A stretch of 64,000 bases of DNA, taken from Mercenaria mercenaria. Its lineage: Eukaryota > Mollusca > Bivalvia > Venerida > Veneridae. Position 1 is the stretch's first letter. Each line of letters starts with the position of its first letter. The notes beneath the pieces were generated by a model. The model saw nothing but the letters and a program-made list of their open reading frames with translations. It made no database searches and was not told the DNA's origin. Made by a program: the position numbers and the translations under genes. The DNA is taken from NCBI RefSeq assembly GCF_021730395.1, contig NC_069365.1, forward strand, positions 21,302,001-21,366,000. Reading direction: 5' to 3'. Of this stretch, positions 1-12,124 are shown in pieces.

Positions 1-109
1 CTAGTCAGAGTTGAAAGGTATAAAGATCAAGCTGTAGGAACTTGACAGCAAATCGACATCTGTTACTATTTACAAAAATGTATTACCTTTCAGGAATACA
101 AAGGCAGGA

Positions 110-2100
110 AAACAAATTAACACAGCACTGAAGGCCCTGTATTGCTCATCTGACATAGCTCTTACCCAGGATAAACCTAGTACCTAACTTGGCAATGCAG
201 GATAAACTTAGTACCTAACTTGGCACTGCAGGATAAACCTAGTAGCTAACTTGGCACTGCAGGATAAACCTAGTACCAAACTTGGCACTGCAGGATAAAC
301 CTAGTACCAAACTTGGCACTGCAGGATAAACCTAGTAGCTAACTTGGCACTGCAGGATAAACCTAGTACCTAACTTGGCACTGCAGGATAAACCTAGTAC
401 CTAACTTGGCAATGCAGGATAAACCTAGTACCTAACTTGGCAATGCAGGATAAACCTAGTACCTAACTTGGCAATGCAGGATAAACTTAGTACCTAACTT
501 GGCAATGCAGGATAAACTTAGTACCTAACTTGGCAATGCAGGATAAACTTAGTACCTAACTTGGCAATGCAGGATAAACTTAGTACCTAACTTGGCAATG
601 CAGGATAAACTTAGTACCTAACTTGGCAATGCAGGATAAACTTAGTACCTAACTTGGCAATGCAGGATAAACCTAGTACCTAACTTGGCAATGCAGGATA
701 AACCTAGTACCTAACTTGGCAATGCAGGATAAACTTAGTACCTAACTTGGCAATGTAGGGTAAACCTAGTACCTAACTTGACAATGCAGGATAAACCTAG
801 TACCTAACTTGGCAATGTAGGGTAAACTTAGTACCTAACTTGGCAATGCAGGATAAACTTAGTACCTAACTTGGCAATGCAGAATAAACCTAGTACCTAA
901 CTTGGCAATGACTTCATATAGACAAACATTTTGACCAAATCTGTTGTAAATCTGGTAGAACATTATCCAAGCTTTTCAATTTTTTGAACAAGTGACATAT
1001 GTAAGCAACTTTTGTGCTTGAACTAGATTTTATACAGACAAACATTCTGACAAAATTTATGATAATCAAGTCTAAAATGTTAAAGTTTTTTTCTTTGATT
1101 TGACCTATGTGACCCACTTATGTATCCTTGCTTTTAAATAGACACACATTCCAACCAAGTCTCATGAAGATCAGATAATGAAAAACTATTATACCAAACA
1201 GCACTGGGATTATCTTGGGATAAAAACAATGTTTGAGAAGACTATACTCAACTTCATAATGTAGAAATTGTTTAAATATAATATTCAACAGCCTATACAA
1301 CTATTCTAAACAGATCTTGCTAGTTTACTGTATGTAGAAACTGAATATAGAAATACTCCTTTGTAGGGTATTCCAACTTTATCAATGGATGAATATTTTG
1401 TGGAATCACAACTATTTGATTTGATAACACTTTCCATAAATATGTTGTGTATTTTGGGCTGGAGGTTGTTACTACATATAAATAATTTCATACTCAACTT
1501 GATCAGGTACAAATGTGGCCTTTTAAATGCTAACATTGTCTTTCTATGGTTTGCACTGGTGGCCTAGTTTTCGACTTATCCTGATAATCCAGTTTTGAAC
1601 CCCACATAGATTATACATTCAGACAAAGTTCAATGAAGATCAAGTCAAAAATGTGGCCTCTACATTGTTAACAAGATTTTTCTATGATTTGACCTTGACC
1701 TCTGACAGACCAGTATTGAACTTAACCTAGAATTCATAGAGACAAAATAAATCTTCTAACAAAGTTTTATGAAAATCAGGTTAATAATGTTGCCTTTAGA
1801 GCTTAACAAGACTTTTATATTATTTGACAAGGTAGAAAATATGGCCTCTAGAGTATTAAGCTTTTTACTATTATTGGCCCAGTGACCTAGTATTTGACCA
1901 AGATGACTATGAAATTATACAAGATTTTATCGAAGGTAAAATTCTGACGAAGTTTCATTAAGATTTTGCCAAATTTGTGACCTCTTAAGAGTGTTAACAC
2001 TCAAATTGTTGACACTGGACCACATATCATGCCAGAAGCCGAACACAGGAGGATCACAATAGCTGACCTTGTGCACTTTGTGTTCAGGTGAGCTTAACAT
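110..2100 (-). repeat. Decayed pearl-like element, minus orientation, carrying a 31-bp satellite
   Basis: The left side reads GAAGGCCCTGTATTGCTCATC, the minus-strand 3' end of a bivalve repeat also seen at 12812 and 21838. Degenerate modules follow (gacaaacattctgac.., atgaagatcaagtc.., cctctaga..gttaaca..) to about 2090, where GTGCACTTTGTGTTCAGGTGAGC resembles the 5' end of that family. The satellite at 168-910 lies inside. Ends are approximate. Confidence 0.6.
168..910 (+). repeat. 31-bp tandem satellite, about 24 copies
   Basis: The unit is GCAGGATAAACCTAGTACC followed by TAACTTGGCAAT. Period 31 holds across about 740 bp with few differences: CCTAG/CTTAG, GGCAC/GGCAA, TACCTAAC/TAGCTAAC/TACCAAAC. 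Neighbouring units tend to share a variant, as expected from local expansion. There are no spacers and no open reading frame of note. Confidence 0.97.
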
Positions 2101-2299
2101 AAAAGACTGCAGGATAAACTGCCTGTAAAGCATATGTAAAGGTATAACAATGGTAAAACTCTTCTTCCATAAAACTTTGCTTAAAAAGTACCTACAGTGT
2201 TCTTACTTATTTCTAGCTCAAGTATTGAAGAATAGACAAATCTGTTGTTCTCATCCACAACTGGTAAACACACATAGCTGAAGTCACTGTACATCATAC

Positions 2300-2438
2300 C
2301 TTGAAGTCTTGTAGGCAGCATCTAGTACAGCGATTCTTTTCATAATCAGCATTTGTTGTTAGAAGGCTGTTTGATGCACAAACTTTTGTGACAAAGAGCA
2401 AACTATGAAGTTCCTCACTATGACCTCGACATTTAGAC
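2300..2438 (-). CDS. Candidate internal exon, cysteine-rich (cystine-knot-like?)
   Basis: On the minus strand an acceptor (ATACTTGCAG) and a donor (TTCAAG then GTATGA) bound 139 bases, with one frame open throughout: one leading base plus 46 codons. The product starts SKCRGHSEELHSLLF and ends NRCTRCCLQDFK. The C-R-G-H start and the C-x2-C-C near the end loosely recall C-terminal cystine-knot domains, but the usual second Cys of C-x-G-x-C is Ser here and no other exon was found. No gene is assigned. The splice signals and clean frame are visible; the family is a guess. Confidence 0.4.
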
Positions 2439-2599
2439 CTGCAAGTATATGGGATACATATTTTCTTTTGAAAAACAAACTTTACAAAAAATAGACATAA
2501 CGTGAGGTTATTGACAGACCAATCCAACCTGAACTAAACTAGAGCTATCACTAAAGTTGATGAATGTACCCCCTAACACAGTACATTGCAATTTGACGC

Positions 2600-3415
2600 A
2601 CACAAGATTGCATAATTATGTGGACTGTATGTATACAGTGTAGCAACAAAAAACAAAGTCCCATAACTATGCAAAATATTTATCTAAAAGAACATAACAT
2701 GCACCATGCACAACTAGGGTTGATACTGATCACCTGTGTGAAGTTTCATTAAATTGTGCGCAAGGGTTCGAAGATTAGGCGCGCACAAGATTGCATATGC
2801 AGACTGTATATACATAGTATGTTAACAAGAAATTAAGTCCAATAACACTGCAATTTTTGTTGTTGAAAGAACCTAACATGCCCCATGCACAACTACTGTT
2901 GTTACTGATCACTTGTGTGAAGTTTCATTAAATTGTGTCAAAGGGATGAGGAATGGTGTGCACAAGATTGTGTCTATGTATATAGTTAAGTAACAAAAAT
3001 CAAAGTCCCGTAACTCTGCAAATTTTTTTTCTGAAAGAACCTAATATGCCCCATGCACAATTACTGTTGTTACTGATCACTTGTATGAAGTTTCATTAAA
3101 TTGTGTCAAGGGGAGGAGAGATGGTGCGCACAAGATTGTGTCTATGTATATAGTATAGTAACAAAAACAAAGTCCCATAACTCTGCAATTTTTTTTCTGA
3201 AAGAACCTAACATGCCCCATGCACAACTACTGTTGTTACTGATCACTTGTGTGAAGTTTCATTAAATTGCATCAAGGGTGCGCACAAGATTGTGCCTATG
3301 TATATAGTAAGGTAACAAAAAAAGTCCTGTAACTTTGCATTTTTTTCTGAAAAAAACCTAATATGCCCCATGCACAACAACTGTTGTTACTGCATGATCA
3401 CTTGTGGGATGAGGT
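2600..3415 (+). repeat. Tandem block of five related units, 150-185 bp each
   Basis: Units begin at CACAAGATTG (about 2601, 2785, 2960, 3129, 3282) and contain ATGCCCCATGCACAACTACTG and GTGAAGTTTCATTAAATTGTG. Units shorten to the right. A single related unit lies at 21729-21836, next to a pearl-like end, so this looks like the core of such an element. Confidence 0.85.
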
Positions 3416-3657
3416 GAGATTTGGGCAGTAAGATTTATTATTCATTGTCACCTAAAATTTACTGACTAAATAGTGAACTGTGCATGCATGGATTTGATCT
3501 TGGTCAGCACCAAAAGATAATACATATTTATTAATAGAACAAACAATTCATATAGTTTAATATCACTGTATGTGGACTGAATTAAAAGGTAAGTGTATAG
3601 TAATTCTCTGTTTATTATGTAATGGTAACCTTCAAGTTGTATTTTCCCTTGCCATAG

Positions 3658-3900
3658 AAATTTCAAGGACTATTTTCTACAGCGGAATATGACAGTATAC
3701 TAGTTGACCTAAAAATAATGCTACTCAAAATCTGGCATAAGTCAGAACACCTGTTCATTTCAGACAAAGAAATCTTTGATCTTAAAAAAAAAACAAGCAA
3801 ATTCGATGAATTGGAATCCCCTGCCGAAAGGGTCAGAGTTGAGGAACGGCAAAAAAATATATCCAGCAAAAAGTTAAGAATGTTACCAAGAAGCAAATAA
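3658..3900 (+). CDS. Possible exon running into a repeat, unknown product
   Basis: A pyrimidine-rich tract ending GCCATAG precedes an 80-codon open frame to TAA 3898-3900. It starts KFQGLFSTAEYDSILVDL and continues MLLKIWHKSEHLFISDKEIF. The first ~45 codons look protein-like; the rest is hairpin-ended repeat sequence (from about 3795), so any original end was replaced or the frame is fortuitous. No domain and no partner exon were recognised. Confidence 0.25.
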   Translation, partial: KFQGLFSTAEYDSILVDLKIMLLKIWHKSEHLFISDKEIFDLKKKTSKFDELESPAERVRVEERQKNISSKKLRMLPRSK

Positions 3901-4695
3901 TTTCATTAGTCAAAATCAAATTAAAAGAAAATGAATGGTTTGTTTGGGTGGGGCTGGGGGGGGGAAGGATACAACAGTTTACATGTTGATTATAAATATT
4001 GATAGAAAATGAAAAATGAAAAAAAAAAAAAAAAATGGTGGGGGGGAAACCAAGGTAAGGTGGTGACCAGGTGTAGGTACACAACATCACATGTTTATAA
4101 TAAATGTTCATGGAAAAGAATGAAAGAAGTTTAATGAAATTCTTCCAATTGGTTGGTTTGTTATGTACAGATCTGTGGATTTTTAAACAATTAAAGGGCA
4201 ATAACTATATGGAAAATTGACCAATCAAAAAAGAACCTTGAAGGGCATCGTCGCAGTATCTTGGTTCATGTCTGTTTCAAGTTTGATGAAATTCTACCTG
4301 CTAGTAACTGAGAAATGGCTGCAGACGGACATTTTTCATTAAATCAAGGGCAATAACTCTGACGGAAATTGACCTATCAAAAAAAAAAACTTTACGGGCA
4401 TCAGCACAGTATCTTGGTTCATGTCTATTTCAAATTTGATGAAATTCTACCTGTTAGTTACTGAGAAATAGCTGCAGACGGACATTTTTTATTAAATCAA
4501 GGGCAATAACTCTGAGGGAAATTGACCAATCAAAAAAAAAACTTGACGGGCATCATCGCAGTATGTTGGTTCATGTTTATTTCAAGTTTCATGAAATTCT
4601 ACCAAGTAGTTACTGAGAAATGGCTGCGGACTGACGGACGGACGGACAACGTCATTTCAATACCCCCCTCCCGATTTCATCGGCGGGGGATAACA
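3794..4695 (-). mobile_element. Tandem-core element with CCCCCGCCGATGAAATCGG end, copy 1 (minus)
   Basis: Same family as 35207-36151, inverted. Its right edge reads CGATTTCATCGGCGGGGGATA and its left edge GAATCCCCTGCCGAAAGGGTC. In between are three to four units of about 150 bp (TTCATGTCTATTTCAA.., GAAATTCTACC.., GGCAATAACTCTGA..). Similarity runs past the short GGGGGATA inverted ends into ACAAGCAAATTC, so the true end may be near 3794. No transposase is present. Confidence 0.8.
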
Positions 4696-4744
4696 AGGTA
4701 CTGTATTGCAAAAGCAAGAGCTACAATACATGCATAACTTACGG

Positions 4745-5630
4745 GGGTCCTGTACATGTCCTGAATGTTGTCCTATCTTCAAACTTCCAAGGCTACTAAC
4801 TCTTCTTCCAAGCAACTGGCGTTGATTGATTTGGCATGGTTTGAAAAGACCATATCAACTGTAAAAAAAGGATTCACGATGTAACAGACTACTAGTCAAC
4901 TGACAGCTACGCTTTGGTTAATCTTTAATATTTCATTAACATATCTGCCACTTGACACATGCAGGTATTTTAGTTGATGAGAAACGCACCCATTGATGGC
5001 TCCGCCAAAAACTACCATTTACACTAAATACCAAAGAAGTATAAAATACACAGAATGTCAGAAGGAGATAATCCCACGTAAGCTTGTGTCAGCACGTTAT
5101 CTTATTGAACCTTTTGCCAACTTGATCAATTGTGATCAAATTACAGGTTTCTAGCCAGGCTATTATCGCCTGTCACGTATGACATGCCTTGAGGCTTTGA
5201 GTTGTATATTCAACGTCCCTTATTTGGGGATAACGCCAAGTACACAAAATTGATAAGTTTGATAAGGTCCAATTTTCAAATGACAACTGTTGATTTTTCA
5301 GACTTTCTACATGTATCATAAATTCATTCCTTCCCCGTGTAGAAAATACTTATAACATTAAAAAAAACACACCATTATCATTATAAACAATCTGATAGCA
5401 ATTTTTCCAACACAAAAACTTTAATTTATCCTTCTGCTTTCTGTTTCATACACCGGTAAAACGTGACCTCATTCAGTTCCCACAAGATGTTGGCGAGCTT
5501 TGCTCTATATGCCTTTCAAGTTGCTGATCTATTTGTTTTTATACAGCTCTTTGTACATACTTATATATTATAAATTGTTAAAACTGAAAGTTATGGAATG
5601 TTATTATTTTAATATAGGAAAATTTTGAAA
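4745..5630. other. No gene recognised
   Basis: About 0.9 kb without an open frame or clear repeat. Nothing could be assigned. Confidence 0.5.
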
Positions 5631-5635
5631 TAATA

Positions 5636-6108
5636 ATGCCAAATATTTGCCGTGCCACTGGTTGTAGTAACCACAGCAGAATGCTAAAGAATTAAATTAT
5701 AGTTTAATGATTTGAAGGACATTTCACAGTCTGCTGTTAGCGATATATTTTGTGAGTGGATAAAAATAAGATTTTCTTATAAAATAGCTTTAATGGGAAA
5801 CTCTAGTTGCTGAACTACACATTCCTTTCAAACCGAAATTTCTGAGAGCTGACTGCTTTAAAATATTCGTTGAAATTAAGGAACTTAAATTTAAAAGCAT
5901 GTGCAAAATATTACTCGAATTACAAGATATACAATTGTCAGCTCAAGAAAGTGAGACATCAAGAAAAATTAGCAATGGTAAAATACATATAGAGAGGGTA
6001 TATCAGTTAAGTCTGATGAAACACGTACAATTAAAGGACCACTTCTGTCTCTTGTGTAGATATTCTGTAAATTTTTACCTTATTTACTCTCTTGGGGGAT
6101 GTTGCTAG
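5636..6108 (+). pseudogene. Decayed THAP / DDE_Tnp_4 (Harbinger-like) transposase fragment
   Basis: At 5636 a start codon opens MPNICRATGCSNHSRMLKN then stop, matching the first zinc half-site of a THAP domain (M-P-x-x-C-x4-C-x-N). About 140 bases on, a different frame is open from about 5795 to 6105 and contains SAQESETSRKISNGKIHIERVYQ. This resembles the C-terminal part of DDE_Tnp_4 transposases, where a phrase like E-x-x-x-T-R-x-I-x-x-x-R-I-H-V-E-R follows the catalytic region. THAP plus DDE_4 proteins are common in animals. The central part of the THAP domain and the catalytic core are not recognisable. Family assignment is from remembered motifs, not a search. Confidence 0.42.
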
Positions 6109-6114
6109 CGGTTG

Positions 6115-8760
6115 GTGGTCATAGCATGTGGCTTATTATCAGGTTATTATGAATCATCGGTTCATATGTTTTATTACCCAGTGACTACTGGAAGCAAACA
6201 TGATCACCCATTTCCAGCTTGACCATCTGGCCTGCTGTGATTATCTATCAGTCAGAAATATGATTTATACATGTATACTATATATTTGCAATGAAAAACA
6301 AAAGTACATTGATATACTAACTGGTCAAAGTAGCCGGTATGTACCCAGCCAGAACGCATGTGATCAAGGACCACACTGTTCACTAATATGCCAGATATTT
6401 ATTTTATGCATTTCAAGAACAATTTCTACAGAGACGAATAGTTAGGTTTTTATCAGAAATAGTTGTTCTCATTATTGTTTATTTGATTGTTTATTCATTT
6501 TTTTTTCAATTACCCTGTTTTGAAAATGATATTCAAAATTGACCGGCAGGGTTGTCATTAATAATCAAGTGCATGTAATCCTGTAATTAATACAGCTACA
6601 AGAATAAATGTGAAATTTCCTCTTTTGAGGTGCATAATGACACCATTTTGTGAGAAAGAATATGTGATTGTTACATTAGTCTTTTACATTTTCAAGTATA
6701 GTTCAGTACATTTTAATTATATAGTATAACTGTAATTTACCAGACTCTGAGTGTGGAATGTGGCTCTCAGTTTAAATAATTACATCTAGATACATCATTA
6801 CTAGTAAACGAGGCCAAAAAAGGTACCAAATTTTATTTTCAATACACTTACAACATTTCCATAGGTCTTTCGTATCTACATTTGCAATCTTAGACAAATA
6901 ATAGCGAATTTTGTATATCTGAAATTTGAGTGTTGAATGAAAGTATTTTTTATAACCCCGGGCCACTTTTTTTTAAGTTTCATACCAACACATTACATGG
7001 TTTCCACTTTGAGTGTACAATGTATTGAAATCATTCTATGGATTATATTGTGAGGATTTATACTGCAAATTTATTCTAAAATAAGATTCATAAGAACTCA
7101 TTTAATTATAAAGATACAAAATGTGCCGTCATAATATTATAAAAGGGAATACCAAGTAATGTTGAATTATTAACATGGACACGGAATCAAATGTCTACCA
7201 ATCGGCGTGATTCCAGTTCAAAGGTTGAACTGCCCCGTCTCATCCTTAAAAGTGTATGTCAACTTACGATCTAGTACGAAATTTAATTTAACTTAAAAAG
7301 TCGTATATACAGAACATTTTCAGACAATGCACATACCATTTACGATTTGATATTGACCAGCGTATACATATAGTAATCTCATAATTAATTGATATAATTA
7401 ATCATTGATTACATCATGCTATTTTTATGAAATGCATCCATAATAAATTGAACTATAACTAACTTGGTGCGTGCATTTTGTTTCAGTAATTATATACGTT
7501 TGACAAATTGACTGTGACTATACGACCTTAAAGAATTGATAGCGAGACTGGCATTGCAAAAAATTATACTACAGCAGCAAAAAGCATCGTTTTCACAATC
7601 TCTTTTTTTATCTTGAAAAAAGAAAATACTGATAACACCTAGCCAAACCATAAAACACATGATTGTGATGGTAATTAATATGCAAGATAAATATATCTGG
7701 CTGACCACTAACTGAGTATCCAATATGCAGATGACTATTAGTTATTGACATGCTGAAGTGCTAATATGTTTCCCTGGGAAATGAACATCCCCCTTTAAGA
7801 ATAAAAATAGTTTTGTATATGTTTTAGAATGAATGTCATAAAAGTTAATCTTATCTTTTATCGAAAGTCAGATCCCACCAATTAGTAATTCATGTAATAT
7901 CTGGCAGCACACAGCGGGTGTTCCTGATTGTCATTTCCTTTGCTTGCCACTACATGTGCAATTAACAACAGCTGTCATTTAATGACTAAATGAATGAATA
8001 TGATAAAGATCAAGTCTCTAAAGTAGATAAAGGATTCCTTAATACTGTTACATTCTTATACATTAGTTAAGTTACAAATTTATCACTAATCAGTCATGAC
8101 TGGTTATGTATATTTTCTATTTACCAATTCATGTTTCCAACTTTCTGCACACATATGCCAAGTGACAATTCAAATTAAATAAATGAGCAAATGCCTAAGC
8201 ATACTGATGTTGATAACATATAATAAGAAATAATAGTTATATTTTAGTAGCTGTAGCACAATTCCTCTATACTGAAAACTTGTTTACAAAAAATTCTACA
8301 AGAGCATATCTAAATACTTAAGAAAAAGTTACTGTTATAGTAACTTTTCTGTTCAATTATTTTTAATATTTTGTTTTTAAAAAAATGTCTTAGCAGGAGT
8401 TATATCTAGCTTTTAACACTGAATCAAGTTCATCATAATGACTTAAAAGGCATGATTAATTTATGAGAAACAACTTTCATACCTCTTTGAAGAATAATAA
8501 TAGCCAGGTATGCTGGCAACCTATGTATTATATGGTAAAGGGGGAACTATAAGAGGTTTCTAAGCCAAACAAGGGCCATAACTTGGCAAGACTTCAGTAA
8601 ATAGTTATTTCATTACAATTTGAAATGTTATTATGGCAATGAGAACATTGATAAAAACAAGCATGTGAACTTAAACCTAATTTTCTTTGTAAAACTAATG
8701 CTATCTCTGAAGCTGACTAATACCCCTTTGACTCCTTGAGCTAAAGCTATCTGATCATAC
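6115..8760. other. AT-rich stretch, no gene recognised
   Basis: Short chance frames only. No long repeat, palindrome or splice-bounded coding stretch was seen. Confidence 0.45.
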
Positions 8761-8764
8761 TAAC

Positions 8765-8889
8765 CTTGTAATGTGTGAATTTCATAATTCTTCTTATAAT
8801 AATTTTGAGAGGAAACCCATCTTCTTTGTGTTTTGAACCACTCTCCTTTTTCTAGCCAAAGCCATGACCTAAGTGTCATCTCTGGCCCT
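8765..8889 (-). CDS. Candidate internal exon, unknown gene
   Basis: On the minus strand the acceptor TTTTGTTACAG and donor ACAAG-GTTAGT bound 125 bases. Only one of three frames is open. It reads GPEMTLRSWLWLEKGEWF, then KTQRRWVSSQNYYKKNY, then EIHTLQ, rich in Trp and Lys and protein-like. It leaves one base of a split codon, so it does not join directly to the exon at 2300-2438, which also needs two bases before it. They may belong to different genes or lack intermediate exons. No family recognised. Confidence 0.38.
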
Positions 8890-9097
8890 CTGTAACAAAA
8901 CTGAAACAATATGTTAATTAAATTAGAGACTGTTTTTCATGAAAACATACATCTCCTATCACTTAACAAGTGGAAGGAAATAAATGAAAAAATGTCATGA
9001 CAGTGTGACAAAAAATTGACAGCAGTACTTGGAGATGGAATTTTATGCAAAATCTCTCTGACATTGAAGTTTGTTGTAAATATGACAATAATAGGAA

Positions 9098-9705
9098 GGA
9101 AGTGGCTACGATTACGGTACCGTAATCCTAGCCTCCGATTCTAGGATTACGGAAGTTCCGTATTCCTAGACACACCTATGAGGATAGACAAGAATTACGG
9201 AAGTATTTAAGCGGCATCAAATATATGTTAAGACATGCATAAATGATGATGTGAACTTAGTTTTTTTCACATAAAATAGCTAAAACGAAACACAAAAACG
9301 TATACGGGTGTTGATTTCGCCCGATTCTATATGCGTGGAAATTTAAAGTGATAGGCAAAATCAAAACATAAAAAATTTAAGTAATGAATATCTTTAATAA
9401 TATTTTTGAGCTGTTATTAAGAATATATATAATTCTTCGTTTGTCTGTCAATTTAAAAAAAAAAATGAAAGAAAAATAGTGTAGTTTTGGAAAGAAAAAC
9501 ATTATGTATACAGGTGTTGATTTCGCCTCTTTATTTAAGCCTATTCTTACTCGAAATATCTGATCAATAACACGAAATAATAGGGCAGGCATAAAAACCC
9601 CTAACCTAACATACATTTAATGCCTCTTAAGTACTTCTGAATCCTAGGCTATCCTCATATAGGTGTGTCTAGGAATTCAGAACTTCCGTAATTGTAGCCA
9701 CTGCC
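9098..9705. mobile_element. GGCAGTGGCTA-family element 1, 608 bp, 9-bp target duplication
   Basis: Left end GGAAGTGGCTAC, right end GTAGCCACTGCC. The flanks are TAATAGGAA (9089-9097) and TAATAGGGA (9706-9714), a 9-bp duplication with one difference. Inside the ends, inverted arms of about 120 bp carry palindromic modules (GATTACGGTACCGTAATC; CCTAGACACACCTAT). A module around GTATACGGGTGTTGATTTCG is repeated in direct orientation (about 9300 and 9510). No coding capacity. Confidence 0.85.
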
Positions 9706-9715
9706 TAATAGGGAA

Positions 9716-9830
9716 GGCAGTGGCTAGGGGCCCGGAAACCGGACCTCTAGACCCGGAGTCTTGGGGTCTGGTTACCAGATAACCCGTACAGGTTAGGCTA
9801 GACGTCTGGTAATCAATATGAGTATTGAGA
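9716..9830 (+). mobile_element. GGCAGTGGCTA-family left end, partner end not found
   Basis: One base after the duplication of element 1, GGCAGTGGCTAGGGG starts a new member with modules CCCGGAAACCGG, CCTCTAGACCCGG and GGTCTGGTTACCAGA. No matching TAGCCACTGCC end follows in the window apart from that of 29741-30769, so it appears truncated or its other end has diverged. Confidence 0.6.
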
Positions 9831-9989
9831 ATTGTATTTGAAAGAGCAGACTATATTTTACCTACAAATTTCAAAAGTTTGTTATATTTTTCTCGATGTT
9901 TAAATTCATGGTTTAGTCACAGGAAACTGAGGTCTTTATAATCTTTAATCCCGTTAAAAATACTATCGCAAATTCAACATATAATTAAT

Positions 9990-11550
9990 AGCAATTAGTA
10001 TGTTTTTATTGTTTTTCTTGTATTTTTTGGAGACTGATGAATAAAATGATTTTGCTCATGACTTGTTAAATTTGTTTTACTGCCAGTAAAATTATGGTGA
10101 CTACCGGAAATCGTTTCAATATACATCAAACCCGAGTTAGAGCTAATTATGCATAAATTATTTACAAAAATAAACGTAATAAAGGCAATTTATGACAACT
10201 AATCATAATTTTTACCAGCAATTACTTCACCAGCAATTACAATAAATATCATTTTAATCCATCAGTCCCGAGAAAACACAATAAAAGCTTCTGATTACTT
10301 GAAAGTTTCAACACATAAGTTAACTGTTCTTTTAGAAACTTGTCCTTGTCCTTAATAACAATTCCTTATAACAACTGGTTCAATGAAAAAATTCCAATTT
10401 ATCTTCTTCAAAATAATTTTTATTGCGAAAAATTTCTTACCTTTTTGACAAAAAGGTGTGATGTAGTATATAGTGTTTATCATGCCAAACAGCAAAGTAG
10501 CCTTTATGTTACGATATGGAGCATATCACTCATTTTCTTAACATTAATACATAATTTAATTTATTCCTCTTCTTCCATCTGTCTATATATATTTGTATAT
10601 CCATAAATTATTATTTTAATAATAATATTTAAATTGCACTTGCTTTAAGTGAGGTTCATAAAAATCTATAAAACTATCTAACCTTATTTTCTAAAAATTC
10701 CAAACTTTCTTTTTCAATAGTATTAGCCCTACTAAATGACTGCTTGCTGACAGTACAGCTTCTTAATCCAACTTGTGCCACACCCCTATCAACATAGCCA
10801 ATCAAAATATATCAATCTAAACTTTATTGCTTGTCAATCGTAATAATTACTGAATTTTCACTGCAGATTCAGACTGACATCAAACACACATCACATCTCT
10901 CTGTTATCTTGTCTGGTGTTTACCTATATCAGCAGGATACATCCTTTCAAACCTGATTTGCATAATAGTAACTTATAAACACATGTTGACCATACTGACG
11001 CTCATGCCAACTAATTAACCAAAACACACCAGGGGTAGCAGCAATTAAACCTTACATTATTATAATTATATAATGACCATAATACTAATTATTATTCAAA
11101 CTCTACTGAATATGTAATATTCAAAACAAAAATAATTTAGGACGTCATGAATATTAATATTCCATTTAAATAATTCTGCTGTAACAGAACAGTCAGACAC
11201 ATAAAAAAAATCTACTCATGAAGAAACAGATGGACAAAGTATGGTCACAATCCTGTTTTCTAAACCCAGGTTCAAATGTATTAAATTGAATCATGTTTGA
11301 AAAACCAGTTCAGAGTACACAAATACTGTATTGTCCTTATAATGTTTTTACTCCATATTATTGAAATACACTTAAAATCTGAATTATAAATGAGAGGAAT
11401 GTTTAGAAGGATAAATAACAGTCTAGCAACAACAAATATACATAACATTACCTTGAACATCTATAGAAATGCCAAAAGTACATGGAAAAAAATTCAATTA
11501 ATATATATAGCAAATGTTCCCGCCAAAAATGGAAAAATCATACTTTGCAT
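9990..11550. other. AT-rich stretch, no gene recognised
   Basis: No coding exon or tandem repeat could be supported. Short frames here are chance. Confidence 0.45.
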
Positions 11551-11553
11551 GAA

Positions 11554-11680
11554 ATATTGTCCAATTTATTTGACCTGTCAAAAAATGGACCCGGCTTTCA
11601 TTATATTCTGTTCGAGCCCATATGAAGATTAACATGAAAGCCGGGAACATGTTTTGACAGGTCAATTAAATTGGACAATA
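11554..11680. mobile_element. Palindromic MITE, arms about 48 bp
   Basis: The left arm TATTGTCCAATTTATTTGAC and the following CTGTCAAAA..CCCGGCTTTCAT are mirrored by ATGAAAGCCGGGAACATG and the right end TTAAATTGGACAATA. The arms are about 90% identical around a loop of about 30 bp. It would fold into a long hairpin. Confidence 0.85.
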
Positions 11681-12124
11681 CAATATACTGAAAAGGGGAT
11701 GATACAAAAATATCTCTACACTGTATAAAATGTCATATGTTTCAAAAATGCCAAAGAATAAAATAACTGTATGAGAGCTTATTGAACTGCCCTTCTTGTA
11801 TTTACTAATTCAAACAAGATGAAGAAAATGATAAAAGCAAGAAATGCATGCTCTTTTCACTATAAAGATACTAATATTGGTAGAAAAGTGCCAGTTGACT
11901 GAACATGAATTTAAACTGTTTTGATAAGCTCAAAGTAACCTTATATGATTATTCAATAAATGGTATGAGGTATTAATGGATCGCGATAATTTTATTTTAA
12001 GGGTACTTGGTAAAATCCAAAAACAGGTAAAGCAGGTGTGTTATCCGATGTGGTGTTAATTTGTATATATTGTAGAATTCTTAAGTCTAAATACCATCCG
12101 TTATTCCATAACAGATTTGTAGTC

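Noticed and set aside
168-910. CRISPR-like array
   Set aside because: Units are contiguous with no unique spacers, and the context is animal nuclear DNA; it is a satellite.
3833-4201. Minus-strand frame of 122 codons
   Set aside because: It lies inside the tandem-core element and includes poly-Phe from a poly-A run; no domain.
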